Source: Culex pipiens pallens
Lineage: Eukaryota; Arthropoda; Insecta; Diptera; Culicidae
NCBI RefSeq assembly: GCF_016801865.2
Contig: NC_068937.1
Coordinates: 94,944,500 to 95,008,499 of the forward strand
Direction: 5' to 3'
DNA length: 64,000 nt
Numbering within the stretch: position 1 is the first letter of the stretch; each line of letters opens with the position of its first letter. The notes beneath the pieces are model-generated. The model was not told where the DNA came from, did no database searches, and saw only the letters and a program-made list of their open reading frames with translations. This document shows positions 21,983 to 33,656 of this stretch, piece after piece. The translations under genes and the position numbers were made by a program.

Positions 21983-23956
21983 ATATAGGCTCTCAAATGA
22001 AATAGTTAGTAATGTTTATTTATGTCAATAATTTGCAGCAAAGGTCGACCTCTTTACCCTCCACACGCCCCTGTCCTCAAAACTACCGGTTGTCTTGTCC
22101 ATCCCGCACCTGCTGCTACCGCTCTCAGAAACCCGGAAAATCAATAAATCGTTGAAAAAGTCGGCCTTTTTATTCCTAGAGTCCTCCTGAACCAGCAGCA
22201 GCAGCAGCTTTATTTCTCGAGAGATTCGCGCGTCAAAGAAAGGAAAACAATAGAGAAGCGCCTCTCCTGGGCTGTGAAGCGCAATTGCAAAATAAGCTCC
22301 TTCTTACTCGCACCTTCCGCACGGAACGCGCGCCCGCTGAGTGCATCTCACTCGCACCTGCCTCTCACTCTCGACGGCTCCAGTGTGGGGCTTTATTGTA
22401 TTACTCCACTTACACACTCTTGAAAAATTGTTACTGCACACATATTTCACTCTTCACAGTCTCGCATAAATCGAATCATCATTGAGATCATCGCAAGGAG
22501 CGGGAGCGGGAGAGGGAGAGCGAGCGCGAGTGAGAGAGCAGCACACATCGAGAGTGTTTGTGCGCGATCAAGACAATTGCGCTACGGTGACGACGACAGA
22601 GAAAAGAGCCAACGTACACACAAAACACAATAACAGTTTTTGGTCGGATAGTTGTCATTGAAAAGACACGCCTCTCGAGTACCTTGATAAGGGCACTCCA
22701 AAACCAATCGGATGGTTAATAAGAGTGGAGAGCGGGACGGCTGGATGGAGTGAGCGAGAGCGGAACTGGAAAGAGAGCGATGGCTAGAGAGGGACGGCTG
22801 AAGTTGCGAGGAGGTGTGGTTTCGGCAGGTTAGCGATGTATGAGTGCGAGGGTAATGGATTCCTGAGACGAACGAGGGGTGAAGGCGAAGCGCAGAGCGA
22901 TGCTCAATGATGGATGGAAAGAGAACAAAGGAACAGCTGGGACTGGATGTGCAGGAGTGTTTGTGTCATAAATCATGCTTCCGTGAGGGGGAACGATGGT
23001 TGGCTCTTTCGCACCCGTGGGAAGTGGTTGTGCGAGAGCGGGCAAACCAGCGGGATGGATTAGCAGCGGTTGAAGCAGCATCCCGCAGAGCCGGTCGAAC
23101 CGCGTTCAAGTGTGCGACATAGAGCGCTTCGGAGGCCTCTGGAGAGCTATCGGATGCAATGGTAAAAAGCATACTCGTCAGTATATTGTAGACCTCTTAA
23201 TACATTTGACGGATCCGTGTCGAGTGGAGTATTTTCGCGCTCTCTCGAAGCAACCTGAACAGCAGCATCAGCCCAAGCAGGCGTTGGCGGAGTGTGGTGT
23301 GTTGTCGATGAACAAAGCAGCGTTCGCGAGTTGTGCGATTGTTCTGTGAGCGTTCTAGAGTCGCTAGAATCGCAGTTGGCCAGTGTTGTGATCTCGGTTT
23401 GCGCGCGGGTGTGTGTCGTAGTGTGCTCTCGACGGATGTTCCGGTAGAGTGGAACCGCTTATCAAACGCTTCACCATCATCAATCGGTTATTTATTGTTA
23501 TTATTGGCCTCTGGAGAGCCCGGCCAAGAGTGTCAAAGAAGTCCGGTGTGAAGGAGGACGACGACGTGGTTCAAGTGTTGAATTATCCGCGTGGAGTAAG
23601 TGGCTCTGGTGTCGCCGCGACCATCCTTGATTGATACTTTCGCGTGGCGCGCAAGGGTACTCGTGGCTACACTCTCGTGCTATAACTCTCGACGAGCTGC
23701 TCCAGTTCCACCGGATTACTACCGGGCGTCAAGGTCGCGATCCTTGAGTGTCAAGTGTGTTGTTGTGACTCGCGTCTGCCAACCGATCCCGCGCTAAACA
23801 ATTTGGCCCGATATGACGGATTGATGCCGATGTGATCTCTTGCTCGCGTGTGTGTGTGTGACTCGTAGTTGCGTCCTCTTGTTGGGGCAGTTCCTTTCGT
23901 GACCTGTCCAGTGACTTTCCCCGGTGTGCGCGTGTTGTCCAGAGCCGGCTCGGTAC
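21983..23956 (+). promoter_or_regulatory. Probable promoter / 5' UTR region of scro
   Basis: Unique, G+C-richer DNA lies directly upstream of the scro coding start. Purine-rich GAGCGGGAGCGGGAGAGGG-type sequence at about 22498-22545 and again at 22725-22800 offers many GAGA-factor-like sites. A TCAGT initiator-like word occurs at about 23177. No TATA box stands out and the start site cannot be fixed from sequence. Open frames in this stretch show no domains and are probably leader sequence. Confidence 0.4.
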
Positions 23957-24578
23957 ATGTCCACCACACTGTCCAGTGTATCTGGAGTGTATCCAGAGGA
24001 TTCTGAGCAAGAGCATGGACTATTACCCGATTTAAATGGTGTTGACCTGGTTATGAGCTTATCGCCAAAGTCAGCCCACCACCACCATCACCATCTGACC
24101 AGTTTACAGCACCTGCAGAACCTACAGCACAGTTCGCTGCACAGCCACTCGACGCCCTTTAGCGTCACCGATATCCTCAGCCCGATCGAAGAGTACCGCA
24201 AGCTGGAACTCACCAATCCACCGTCCCCTTATAGGTTGGTTCCCACAAACCCCACAATCCTCAAAACCAAAACCCCGAAACTAACGCCACCCCCGTCCAA
24301 TTCCAGCGGCGGGAGCAGCGTCAATTCGCCAAGTGCCCTCGGAGGAGGCGGCGGCGGCACAGGTTCCAACACGGTGTCCGCGTCGGCATCGGCAGCGGCG
24401 GCCGCGGCAAGCAGCATGGCCAACCCGTACGCGATGGGTTCGCTGTACCACAGTCCGGGCGTGCAGAGTTACTGCGGGCCGACGGACAACCTGTCGCTGG
24501 CCGGTCACTACACCGATATGCGCAGTACGGCCGCGGCCGGCTGGTACCCATCGACGGCGAGCGACCCGCGGTTCGCAA
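23957..24578 (+). CDS. scro: scarecrow (NK2.1/TTF-1) homeobox protein, coding exon 1
   Basis: This exon encodes about 207 residues of an NK2-class transcription factor. In Drosophila scro is expressed in pharynx and brain (family knowledge). A poly-His run at 41-46 is followed by the TN motif TPFSVTDILSPIEEYRK at about 66-82, a Groucho-binding type repressor motif. A Gly/Ala-rich stretch and the conserved NPYAMGSLYHSP and GPTDNLSLAGHY blocks come next. The exon ends in FA plus one base at a GTGAGT donor (24579). ATG 23957 is the first in frame, but has a weak context (T at -3). ATG 24053 (MSLSPK, G at -3) is an equally good or better start. Bases 24235-24306 may be a 72-nt intron (see findings). 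Confidence 0.92.
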
Positions 24579-24914
24579 GTGAGTACTCCGTTTGTAAGTC
24601 TTTTTTGCCTTACCTCTTTATCTTGCTACTCTGATTGGTGTGGGAGTGATTGTGAAGCTGCTGGAAATCTTGCACAGGTCAGAGGACACAATTCAACTTG
24701 TGACGGCTGTCAGTCGTACTTATTAGTGAATTAGAAACGAATCCGCTCTGTAACACAAGATTTCACTTTTCCTTCAAACTATGGGATTCCCTATGTTTAT
24801 AGAACCTTTTCAAATTAAACTCTTGATTTAATTTCCACTAAAATTACTCACTGATCCCGATCGATTGTGCCACGGAGAAAACACTCGTGAAGTGCGATTG
24901 TGTTTGTCGCCAAT

Positions 24915-25217
24915 TAGGTTTTAAGCCATGACGTCATTTGACAGCTCGTGTGCACTGTTTACATGGTCTTCGCCGATTGTCTACGAATTTCCCCGAACAA
25001 TTAGGTTTTACGCCGACTCGATTTTTAGGTTAGAAATTTGACAGTTCAGCTGCACTGTTTACATTTTTTACATGTGTGTCTAAGTAAAAATGTGTGTGCG
25101 TGTGCGCTTGTGACGTCACGCTGTAAAACCTAATACGACGACCGCATCAAACTGTGCTAAATCCATGTAAACAGTGCACTCCTTTCTAACCTCCAAATCA
25201 AGTCGGCGTAAAACCTA
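24915..25217. mobile_element. Interleaved MITE ends, TAGGTTTTAMGCC family
   Basis: One element runs 25002-25217, with inverted ends TAGGTTTTACGCCGACT and AGTCGGCGTAAAACCTA and a further inner match (GCACTGTTTACAT / ATGTAAACAGTGC). A second left end (TAGGTTTTAAGCC, 24915) and a second right end (GCTGTAAAACCTA, ending about 25133) lie across it, so two related copies overlap or one was rearranged. Confidence 0.7.
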
Positions 25218-25239
25218 CACGCAGAAAAATGTTTTGTAG
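25218..25239. repeat. Solo end of the CACGCAGAAAAAT MITE family
   Basis: The 22 bases here equal the right terminus (reverse complement) of the complete MITE at 35063-35300. No partner end is seen nearby. Confidence 0.6.
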
Positions 25240-26460
25240 AACATCATTCGTAACGCCATCTTCGGTTAAAAATCTGGATAGCAAGACAGATTTTCTCACA
25301 AAAATCGCACAAAAACTGGATAAAAAAGAAAAAATTCTCCATATTATCGAGCTTGGGAGTTTAGGCACTGTGGTTTAGGTGTTTAACATCATTTCTTTTT
25401 TTTGTGAGGAAGACTGAATGCGATAAAAACGCACATCAAATATGCTATTTCAACACATTTTCACCCATTTGCATGGTGTCGATTTCGTTGTTTGTCCAGT
25501 AATCAACTCCCAGAAAATTTGTAACGAAATTCGGGAGACAACTTCTTCTCCATTACCACCATGAAGAGCTCACTCAAAGCCGTGAGTAGCTCAATGATGT
25601 GGTTGACGTCCTTTTCCAAAGTGTTTACCCAACTATTCACACCTTCTCTAGTTTCAGAACTTCAATCCAAATTCAAACACGCACGCACTAAATGCCAAGA
25701 AGTTCATGCCCCAAAAGAAATATCAAATATCCCTCACCATCAACAACCACAAAGTATTTGTGTGAGGTTTGCCCAGAAAACAAAAATCAAGCCAAATTTG
25801 ACTTCCTAATAGCATTCCGGTGCTGAACTACGTATATGGTAATCGGATACTTTATTCCAACTTTCATTGGCTTACCCCCAAACAAAGGAAAGGAATATCT
25901 CTCTACGATTGTGTTTGAGTGTTTTATTAGTCGAAGGAAAATTCCTTTTTCGTGAGCATGTGAGGAAGTCGAACTCTTTAGTTTCGAATTTCCGTTCAAC
26001 GAAATAGTTTGGTTCTGGAACATTGTTTGTTGTACTCTGGAAATCTCCAATTTCGACGCATCTCCTCATTCGAGCAGTGCTACCGGGCTTATTAAGGGCT
26101 CGCTTTTTTTTTGTTTGAGCGTGCCATTGATATGGAGCCGCTCTCTTTTCACGGCAGCATGAGAGCGAAGAGCGACGGATTTTCGATCGATCCTATGCTC
26201 AAGTGGATTTTTGGGGAGTTTTGTTTTTATGTTTGAGCCTGCTGCAAATTAAAAATGGTCAGTTTATTATCTCTTTTTCAGTTCCATGAAACGTGACATG
26301 GCGAGAAGATGTGTTAAGCTTTTGAATTAAATGCGAAATCTTTTTATCATAACCATCAATCAATTTGAATTTTTGTTTACCTATGCTCTATTTGAGGAAT
26401 GGTAAGTCAAAATAAATTCATTATGTTTAAAGTATACTTTAAACACATTATAATAAGTTA
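25240..26460. other. scro intron 1 sequence
   Basis: Non-coding. The 82-codon frame at 25561-25809 has no domain. No element boundary was recognised. Confidence 0.45.
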
Positions 26461-26466
26461 TTATAA

Positions 26467-28043
26467 GTTATTCCCGAGCAGGGGTAAATAACACGGGAAT
26501 ACCAAATTTTGGTATTACTTGGGCAAATAACAGAGACCAAAATGTGCCCTTAGTTGCCCAGTAATAGATGGTAAAATACCATGAAATCATACCAAGGTCT
26601 TGTATGTGGAAGGGCACAACAATACCAAACCATGTTATTCCAAAGGTAAAATAATACCACAAAATAAAACCATTTCAATACCAAGTTGAGGTCTTCTGGA
26701 TTTTTGAACATTGCTTGAATACCAAAACTTGGTATTGCCATGGTTTTATTTTTAGGTATTCCCGCGCCCTTGGAAAATCAGATTTTGGTATTCCTGTGGT
26801 CTTCCACATACATGATTTTGGTATGATTTCATGGTATTTTACCATCTATTACTGGGCAACCAAGAGCACATTTCGGTCGCTGGTATTTGCACAAGAAATA
26901 CCAAAATTTGGTATTTTCATACCATTTTTAGTGCAACAGTTGCAGTTAGTGAAAAAACGGAAATGATCCATATGCAACAGCCAAATCTACTCACCTGATG
27001 ATTCCATGTTGTTTTTAGTGATATTCTTCACCACATCGAATGCATTTGTCATTGATGAACGGCCTGTGCATGAAGTTCTTGAAGCTTCTGAAAAATAACA
27101 AGATTGAAAAATAAGTGTTATTAAAATGAAACTGGATTGAAATTCACCAAAATTCAATAATCTGTCGATTGACTCGTTAGTCAAAGTATTTGGTTATCCC
27201 GACCTAGAGAAATTTTTTAAAAAAATCTTTAAAAAAAATCTTAGTGGGTTCATTAAAAAAAATGTAAATCAGCTTTAACATTTTTGAGTTTCAAGTTATT
27301 TTAGCGCACAATTATTTATCTCGTCAAAATTTATAAAAAATTTCCCTTGGTTTCAGAGGAGTTTGATGAAACACTTCAATACCAAAATAATACCAAAATG
27401 TGGCATTCTTACTTAGAAAATTTTCCACAATTTCAAGTTATTTCTTTGAGGGGTATATCAAAAATGTTTAAAATCAAGTTTGAAATTTCCGGTTTTCAAT
27501 GAAAGCATTCGCTTTGTGACATCATTTTAGCGCAAAATTAATTATTTTGTCAAAATTGGTCAAAATTTTCCCATAGTTTCCGAGGAATTTGATAAAACAC
27601 TTTAATACCAAAATAATACAAAAATGTGCCATCCTGACTTAGAAATTTTCCACAATTTCAAGTCATTTCTATAGAGGGTATATCAAAAATGTTTAAAATC
27701 AAGTTTGAAATTTCCGGTTTTCAATGAAAGCATTCGCTTTAAGACATCATTTAAGCGCAAAATTAATTATTTTGTCAAAATTGGTCAAAATTTTCCCATA
27801 GTTTCCGAGGAATTTGATAAAATACTGTAATACCAAAAGAATACCAAAATTTGGTTTTCGACCATTGGCAATTTCTGCAATTTTGCAATATCAAAACAAT
27901 ACCTTAAATTGGTATGATACCACATTTTGTTCTTGCATAATCCTCAAGACAAATTTGAAAGGGTCCAGAAATACCAAAATTTGGTATTGATACCAGAGAA
28001 AGCTATTATTACGCATTTCCCTTGTTATTTACCCATGCTCGGG
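26467..28043. mobile_element. 1.6-kb foldback DNA element rich in TACCAAAATTTGGTA palindromes
   Basis: Ends are inverted copies: CCCGAGCAGGGGTAAATAAC at about 26473, and GTTATTTACCCATGCTCGGG at about 28024-28043. A TTATAA occurs on each side (26461-26466, 28044-28049) and could be the target duplication. Inside, a long imperfect inverted repeat pairs about 26500-26620 with 26815-26925. A palindrome around ACCAAAATTTGGT occurs at least five times. A tandem triplication sits at 27290-27890. No coding capacity, so it is non-autonomous. Confidence 0.7.
27290..27890 (+). repeat. Three tandem units of about 225-230 bp
   Basis: Units align from the words near 27311, 27541 and 27766 (ATTATTTTGTCAAAATTGG). 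The second and third are very similar and the first is more diverged. They lie inside the foldback element. Confidence 0.8.
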
Positions 28044-28049
28044 TTATAA

Positions 28050-29834
28050 TAACTGCTGAAAACTATAGATCAGAAAATAGTAATAATCAACAAGTAACAT
28101 CAAGGGTTTGGATAGTGGATATAACATGTATGAATCGATCTACGAAAATATAAAAAATACTCTAATTGAACCTTACTCGATGGTGCAAGGACTTTTTTTC
28201 CTCGATTTTCTATTCCACTTCAATGCTTAAAAAATCAAACCAAGCACGAGTTTTCCAATTAGTACAAGCTGCAAAATCCACCAAAATTCAGATCTTTTTT
28301 TCGCGAGATCTCTTTTCATTCAAACAAAAGAACTCGGTCCAATTTGGTCCGAAAAATAAAAATCGCGTACCATATTCAATCTGAAAAAAAAATCCGCTTA
28401 CATCCCGGTGAATCCCGCAACCATTTCGGAAGTGTGTCAGGGCGTAGAGACAGCGAAAATGGCGCGCAAATATTTAGAGTGCAACGATTTTTTCTCTGCA
28501 CGGATTCAAAACCTAATCCGGTTAGCCCGGAGTGATGGCAAACAAATCATGCTTCCTGCGCTCAAATATTGGCGGGAAGCTCTTCCGATTTCTTTTTGTT
28601 TGCGTCAGAAGTATGGAAATATTACGAAACACGTATGTGAAAAGATTTTTTTTCGATTGGATAGGTGAAGATGGCTCAAATCTATCAATATATTCTGATC
28701 ACATTCAGGGTAGGATTTTGGGGATTAAGGAAGCATTGAAGTGTGATATTTACGACGGAATGTAATCGCTTTGGAGGACCTCCTAATGCAGTTATGTAAT
28801 ATTAAGGATTTTCTGTAATGTGTTTGTAGAAAAAAGTGATAACTGTCTTTTCCAAGCATTAAAAAATGCTCTTTCCACTTTCTCGGAAACGGTCAACGAG
28901 TCGATTCATCATCGACTCCCTTAACCTCACCCGGAAAAGTGCTTATCTAACCAAACCAAGCTATTTATCGACACAAATTGCCCAAACAGCTACTTTTCTA
29001 CCATCTGCCCCTTCATCTTCAAGGGTGGCCCACCCTGGCCCTGATTCGCCAGAGATCGGTCATCAGCGATACCGTCCCTCCTACTCCTCGTCTCTCCAGA
29101 TCTGCTGAATCCGGAAATTTTATTGTTTCTTTTTTGTCGGCCCTACCACCGGCAACCCTCCTTTTTTGTCACCATCGTCTGACGATAATGATGCGATGAT
29201 CGTCCTTTACACATAATTTAATCGCGATGGATATTACCATCCACCGCAGAAGCAAGCCTGGCGGCTCAGCACTCAAGAGGGGGAACGAAATTGTTACACA
29301 TTGTCCTTCTGCCGTCGCTTCCGATGCGATGTTCCGGACGGTTTGCTCCTTACCGGAGGGTTGGTGTAATCGGAGACCAGCTGCAGGCGAACACGGCGAA
29401 GCAACCCCCGAAACAAAAACGCCACCACCAAAGTGATAAAGATAATATTATTCCAATATAATAATTCGGTAGGATGTTTTTGAAGCAACACACACACAGC
29501 AAACGCAGAGGTTCCGGGAGATCCGGCACCGTTTTCACGGCTCACTGCCGACGCAGTCGTTTCCCCCGGAGGCGTTTTTCTCACCACGTCGACGACGCCA
29601 CCCGGACCAGGGGAACTCTGATTGGTGTTGTTTGTACACAACAGCTTGCCGAGTGTGTTCGCAACGACCCTGCGGGCGCCGCAACAGCAACATGACCAAT
29701 TTGTAAAGATAATAATCCGATAAATTGAGGTTTTTTTGCGGGCTGGCGGTGCCTGTCAGAGAAACGTAAACAATACCGGTGAGGTGAAGTTTTTTGCGCA
29801 CCGCGTGCGGAACTTTTTGGAGATTTCACTATTT
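28050..29834. other. scro intron 1 sequence
   Basis: No gene recognised. A G+C-richer part begins at about 28400 (GGCGCGCAAATATTTAGAG) and again at 28860-29700. These unique stretches may be regulatory, but nothing specific identifies a site. Confidence 0.4.
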
Positions 29835-29926
29835 GCCGTGATCGTCTAGTGGTTAGGAACCTCTACGCTGTGACAACTTCGGTATTTTTTCACAGCTGGG
29901 AAAGAATTCTGTTGGTGACCTCTGCA
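29835..29926 (+). pseudogene. Decayed tRNA-His copy
   Basis: The first 24 bases (GCCGTGATCGTCTAGTGGTT then AGGA) equal the 5' part of eukaryotic tRNA-His as recalled, including the A box. The anticodon arm is degraded (CTACGCTGTGAC). About 18 bases (AACTTCGGTATTTTTTCA) interrupt it, and the T-arm and acceptor are only vaguely recognisable (CTGGGAAAGAATTCTGTTGG then TGACC). It cannot form a normal tRNA. Confidence 0.6.
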
Positions 29927-31012
29927 ACCACGCGATGTTGCAAACTGACAAGCAGCAGTTCGCTCGCGCCGCTGTCAAGCGGTCGCGGTTGACAAACCGC
30001 TAGGGGTGCCCACGCAGCTCAACTTCAAGGGATGCTCAATTTTCTTGAGTTCCTCGGAAAACTGTTTAATCACTTTCCATTCAGTAGCCGTTCGTGGAAT
30101 TGAAGTTGCCTCGGCCACATCGATTCCGTTCGCTTGAATTATTTCGTTCTGTTTGCTCGAAAAACACCACCCAGAACCGTCCTGATAGAGAAAACAAAAC
30201 AACGATGGAAAAAATCTCTCTCGTAATCAAAACAATACCCCGAGAAAGAAATATTTTATTCATATTCCTCACGTTCCGACTTTACCGGTTGTCCGTCATC
30301 GCATCTTTGTGCGCTTGATGGACAATTGTTTATCTTTCAAAATCAGAAAACAGAAATAACACTGGGTGGTGTGTGTGCAGAACCAAAGGTTGTGGAGAAA
30401 CACACGTGAAGGGTACACGAACCGGCTTGGAATAATAAGGCAAATGCAGCACACAAACCTGAGCACAAAGGAATTCCTCCATGGACGATGAAACGGAGAG
30501 CAAGACAAAGCGTCAGTCAGGCAGGTTGGGAAGAAGATGGTCAGGGTTAAGATCTAAGATGGGTGGAGGATCGATCGGGTCAGGTGTTCTGGCCTGTTTG
30601 GGGCTTGCAATCATTCATAAAAAAGGCGGAATTTGTCAAATTTGAGCAGTTTCGCGATAGCTATCTTTTCCGAGCATCTTTTGACAGTAGCCAACCCTTT
30701 CTGCGGTAGCGAAACCGTGGCGGCTTCTGCGACAAGCCTCTCGGGCCACAAGTGCAGCCACTCGAGCTGCGCAAAGAGGACGCTCGCGCAGCCCGGTGTC
30801 ACATCTGTTGACCCACCTCAACTGACCAGTTGCGGGGCGCTCGTTGACCGTGTCAACGCGGTGCAGTTTTGCAAATTTACTTTCCTGAGTGGTTATTTTC
30901 AGAGCAAACCTAACGGTTTTGCGCGGCTAAAAGTTGGTCAGCGGTGCAACACCGCTTGTTGGCGGCCGTCTTGAGCTGTCAAAGTAGGCCGTTAATTTTG
31001 AGCGAGGTGACG
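29927..31012. other. scro intron 1, unique G+C-richer stretch
   Basis: Non-coding. Bases 30600-31010 are G+C-rich and contain CACAAGTGCAGCCACTCGAG, with NK2-like CAAGTG cores. A regulatory role is only a possibility. Bases 31013-31020 are the left duplication of the hAT element. Confidence 0.35.
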
Positions 31013-33203
31013 TTTAACGGCAGGGCCGTAGCCAGGATTTTTGTTCGGGGGGGGCTTGGGTGCAAAAATTCAAAGAGTATAAAAACCAGCAAATTATTTA
31101 TACCATCACTTGGTTTATGGTATAATTATTAAGATGAATTGTAAAATTGTAAAATAATGTGTGCAAAAATGTTTTAAAAGATTTTCTTCTTTAGTATTCA
31201 ATGTCTTTATTGAAGAAACTCCTTCGTCAAGAGTTTTTCTTTGTTCATACAGCTAGTTTGTATTAAAGGAGTAGAGAAGAAAGTGTTTTTTTTACATTTT
31301 CTTGAATTTTTTAATTGTAATTGGATTTCGTGAAATATTGTCGCTAAATTTAAAATTTACGTAACTTGCATAAAAATTTTGAAATAAAAAAAAATCCTGA
31401 AAAACACGGTTTATATTGCAAATTGTTTCAGAATTTGAGAATTGAAAAAAATGAAAAAAAACAGATCTTAATAAAAGGTTTCAGTGTTGCTTATCTTTGA
31501 AATTACAAAAAAAAATTATCCGATCGAATAAACCGTTAAATTTCAACCAACGAGTATCAAAAAATGCTTAAAGACTTTCTTATCCAGAGATATCCAGAGT
31601 CAACATATTTTTAATTCTATGAATTCATAGAAATAATTTATTTTTTTATCGGCAAAAAAAATAAATGCACAGTAAGCTTTGAAGTGCTTATTTCATTAAA
31701 ACGCAAAAATTAACATTATCAAATTTATTGAAAATAGTGTACAAACTGTTTAGCAAGTATTTTCAATGAAAATGATATAACAGCAACTTCAAGCAAAATT
31801 TGTATTGTTCTTATCGTGTAAGGACTAAGAACTATTGGAGATTGGCCTATTAGTTCCTGAGACACATCTTTTTGAAATAAAAAATAAACTTGCAAGATAA
31901 AAATTATAAATGCGAACACGATTAACAAATTAAAATCTTCAATTTACTTTTTTTTATTTTGAAATAACTGTCAAAACTGAATTAATTTTTAAAATAAGTG
32001 TTGACAACCAATATGATTTTAAAAGATAAAGGAGGAAAATAATGTAAAAGTAAATTGGTTGAGCTGGTTATAGAAAAGACTCTCTGTATCTTTCTAAACA
32101 AAAAAAACACAAATGAAATCTTTTTTTTGGATTTCTGGGATTTAACTAATAAAAATTTTGTTGAATAATATAGAATTGTAACCATTTATTAGAATCGATG
32201 TTTATTCAAGAAATATCTTGACTTGGGAACAAAATCCTGCACATTTTATGGTTTAGAAATTTTATATTTAAGAAACCTTGCTAAATTAAAAGTAAAGAAA
32301 ACTGTATGTAAGAACTCATAAATCAATTAGATTTTTCCTGTAAATCTAATCTCAGTCTGCACTAGAATTCAAACATAAAAATATTTGAAGCATCAAAAAA
32401 TTAAGATTAAAAAAACATAATTTATTGAAATGTTTGAATATTTTTTATTGAATATCTTTATTTTGAAATGATTCAAATTTATTTTTATAAAAATTCAGGA
32501 TTTTTTAGCATTAATTATTTTATTATTTTTGTAATTTTTTTTTATTTTGCAATTTCTGATTTTTTTAAAATTATCATGTGTAATTGTTATCTTAAATTTT
32601 TGATGTTTTAAAAGTAAAGAAAACTTTATGTAATAATTCTTAAACCAAGTAGATTATTCCAGTAAATCTAATCTTAGTCTGAATTTTGCTACAAGAACCA
32701 TTCAAATGAAAATTAAAAAAAAGTCCTGTATACGGAGACTCTTAAAACTCCATACAAAAAATGCTCAAGAAACAGTCAAGAAAAGATTTACGGAAAGATT
32801 TTGCTTTAGCGGTACGCAGCTGAAAAGAAACAGAAACAAAAAGTGGCATTTGATATTTTTTTATGTGTTGATGAGATTTTGATTAGTTTATTTTAATGCG
32901 ACTGAGAATAACGTTTAAAAAAAATGTATTCGCTAAAATAATATTGAAGAATTGCCTCATGAAGCCGACTGTCAAAACGCTGAATCTTAAAATGCCGGAT
33001 ATGTTAAGAATGGATTTTGGTTTTTGCTCAGAATTAAGTTTAAAATAAGAGAAAAGTCATTACAATAATCAATGGTACAATAATAGTATTTTTTTAAAAT
33101 TTTGATATTTTTTTTAATATTGATTATTTTATTTATTTTTTAGTTTTTGATTTATTTTGTTGAATTTCTGTTTTTTTTTAAATTATTATGTGTAATTGTT
33201 ACA

Positions 33204-33369
33204 ATCCCGTCCGTGTGGATCAATCGGACCGCGCACAGGACTCACAATCCAGAGTTCGCCGGTTCGAATCCCGCGGCGGGCGCTCTAAAATTATTTGTGT
33301 AAATACGAGTATTCGGTGCCGTCGCTCCGTGCTATACTTTCATACACTTAGGAGCCCAGGGTGGTGAAA
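33204..33369 (+). mobile_element. tRNA-Val-like SINE (copy 2)
   Basis: Same family as 16201-16446 but on the + strand, and shorter at the 3' end (body stops after AGGAGCCCAGGGTGGTG). The B box GGTTCGAATCCCGCGG is intact. Confidence 0.8.
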
Positions 33370-33656
33370 TCTAAAATTAAGAAATTTAAAAGTAGTAAAA
33401 TTTTTAAATTCTCAATGGAATACCCGATTCGAGTGGTAGTTTGACAGTTCGCTCCATTAGAAATACATTGCTTACTACCATTCGCGTCGGGTACTCCATT
33501 ACACCGTTGCAAATATTATTCTAAACTTTATTTTACTAAACTCTGACCAAAGTCGACAGGGTAGAGCAAACCATGAAAAATATAAAAAAAATAAATTACA
33601 AGCCATTGGTTTATCATTTTAAAAGTGTTTCAAAACCTCACTTTAAATCAGTACAG

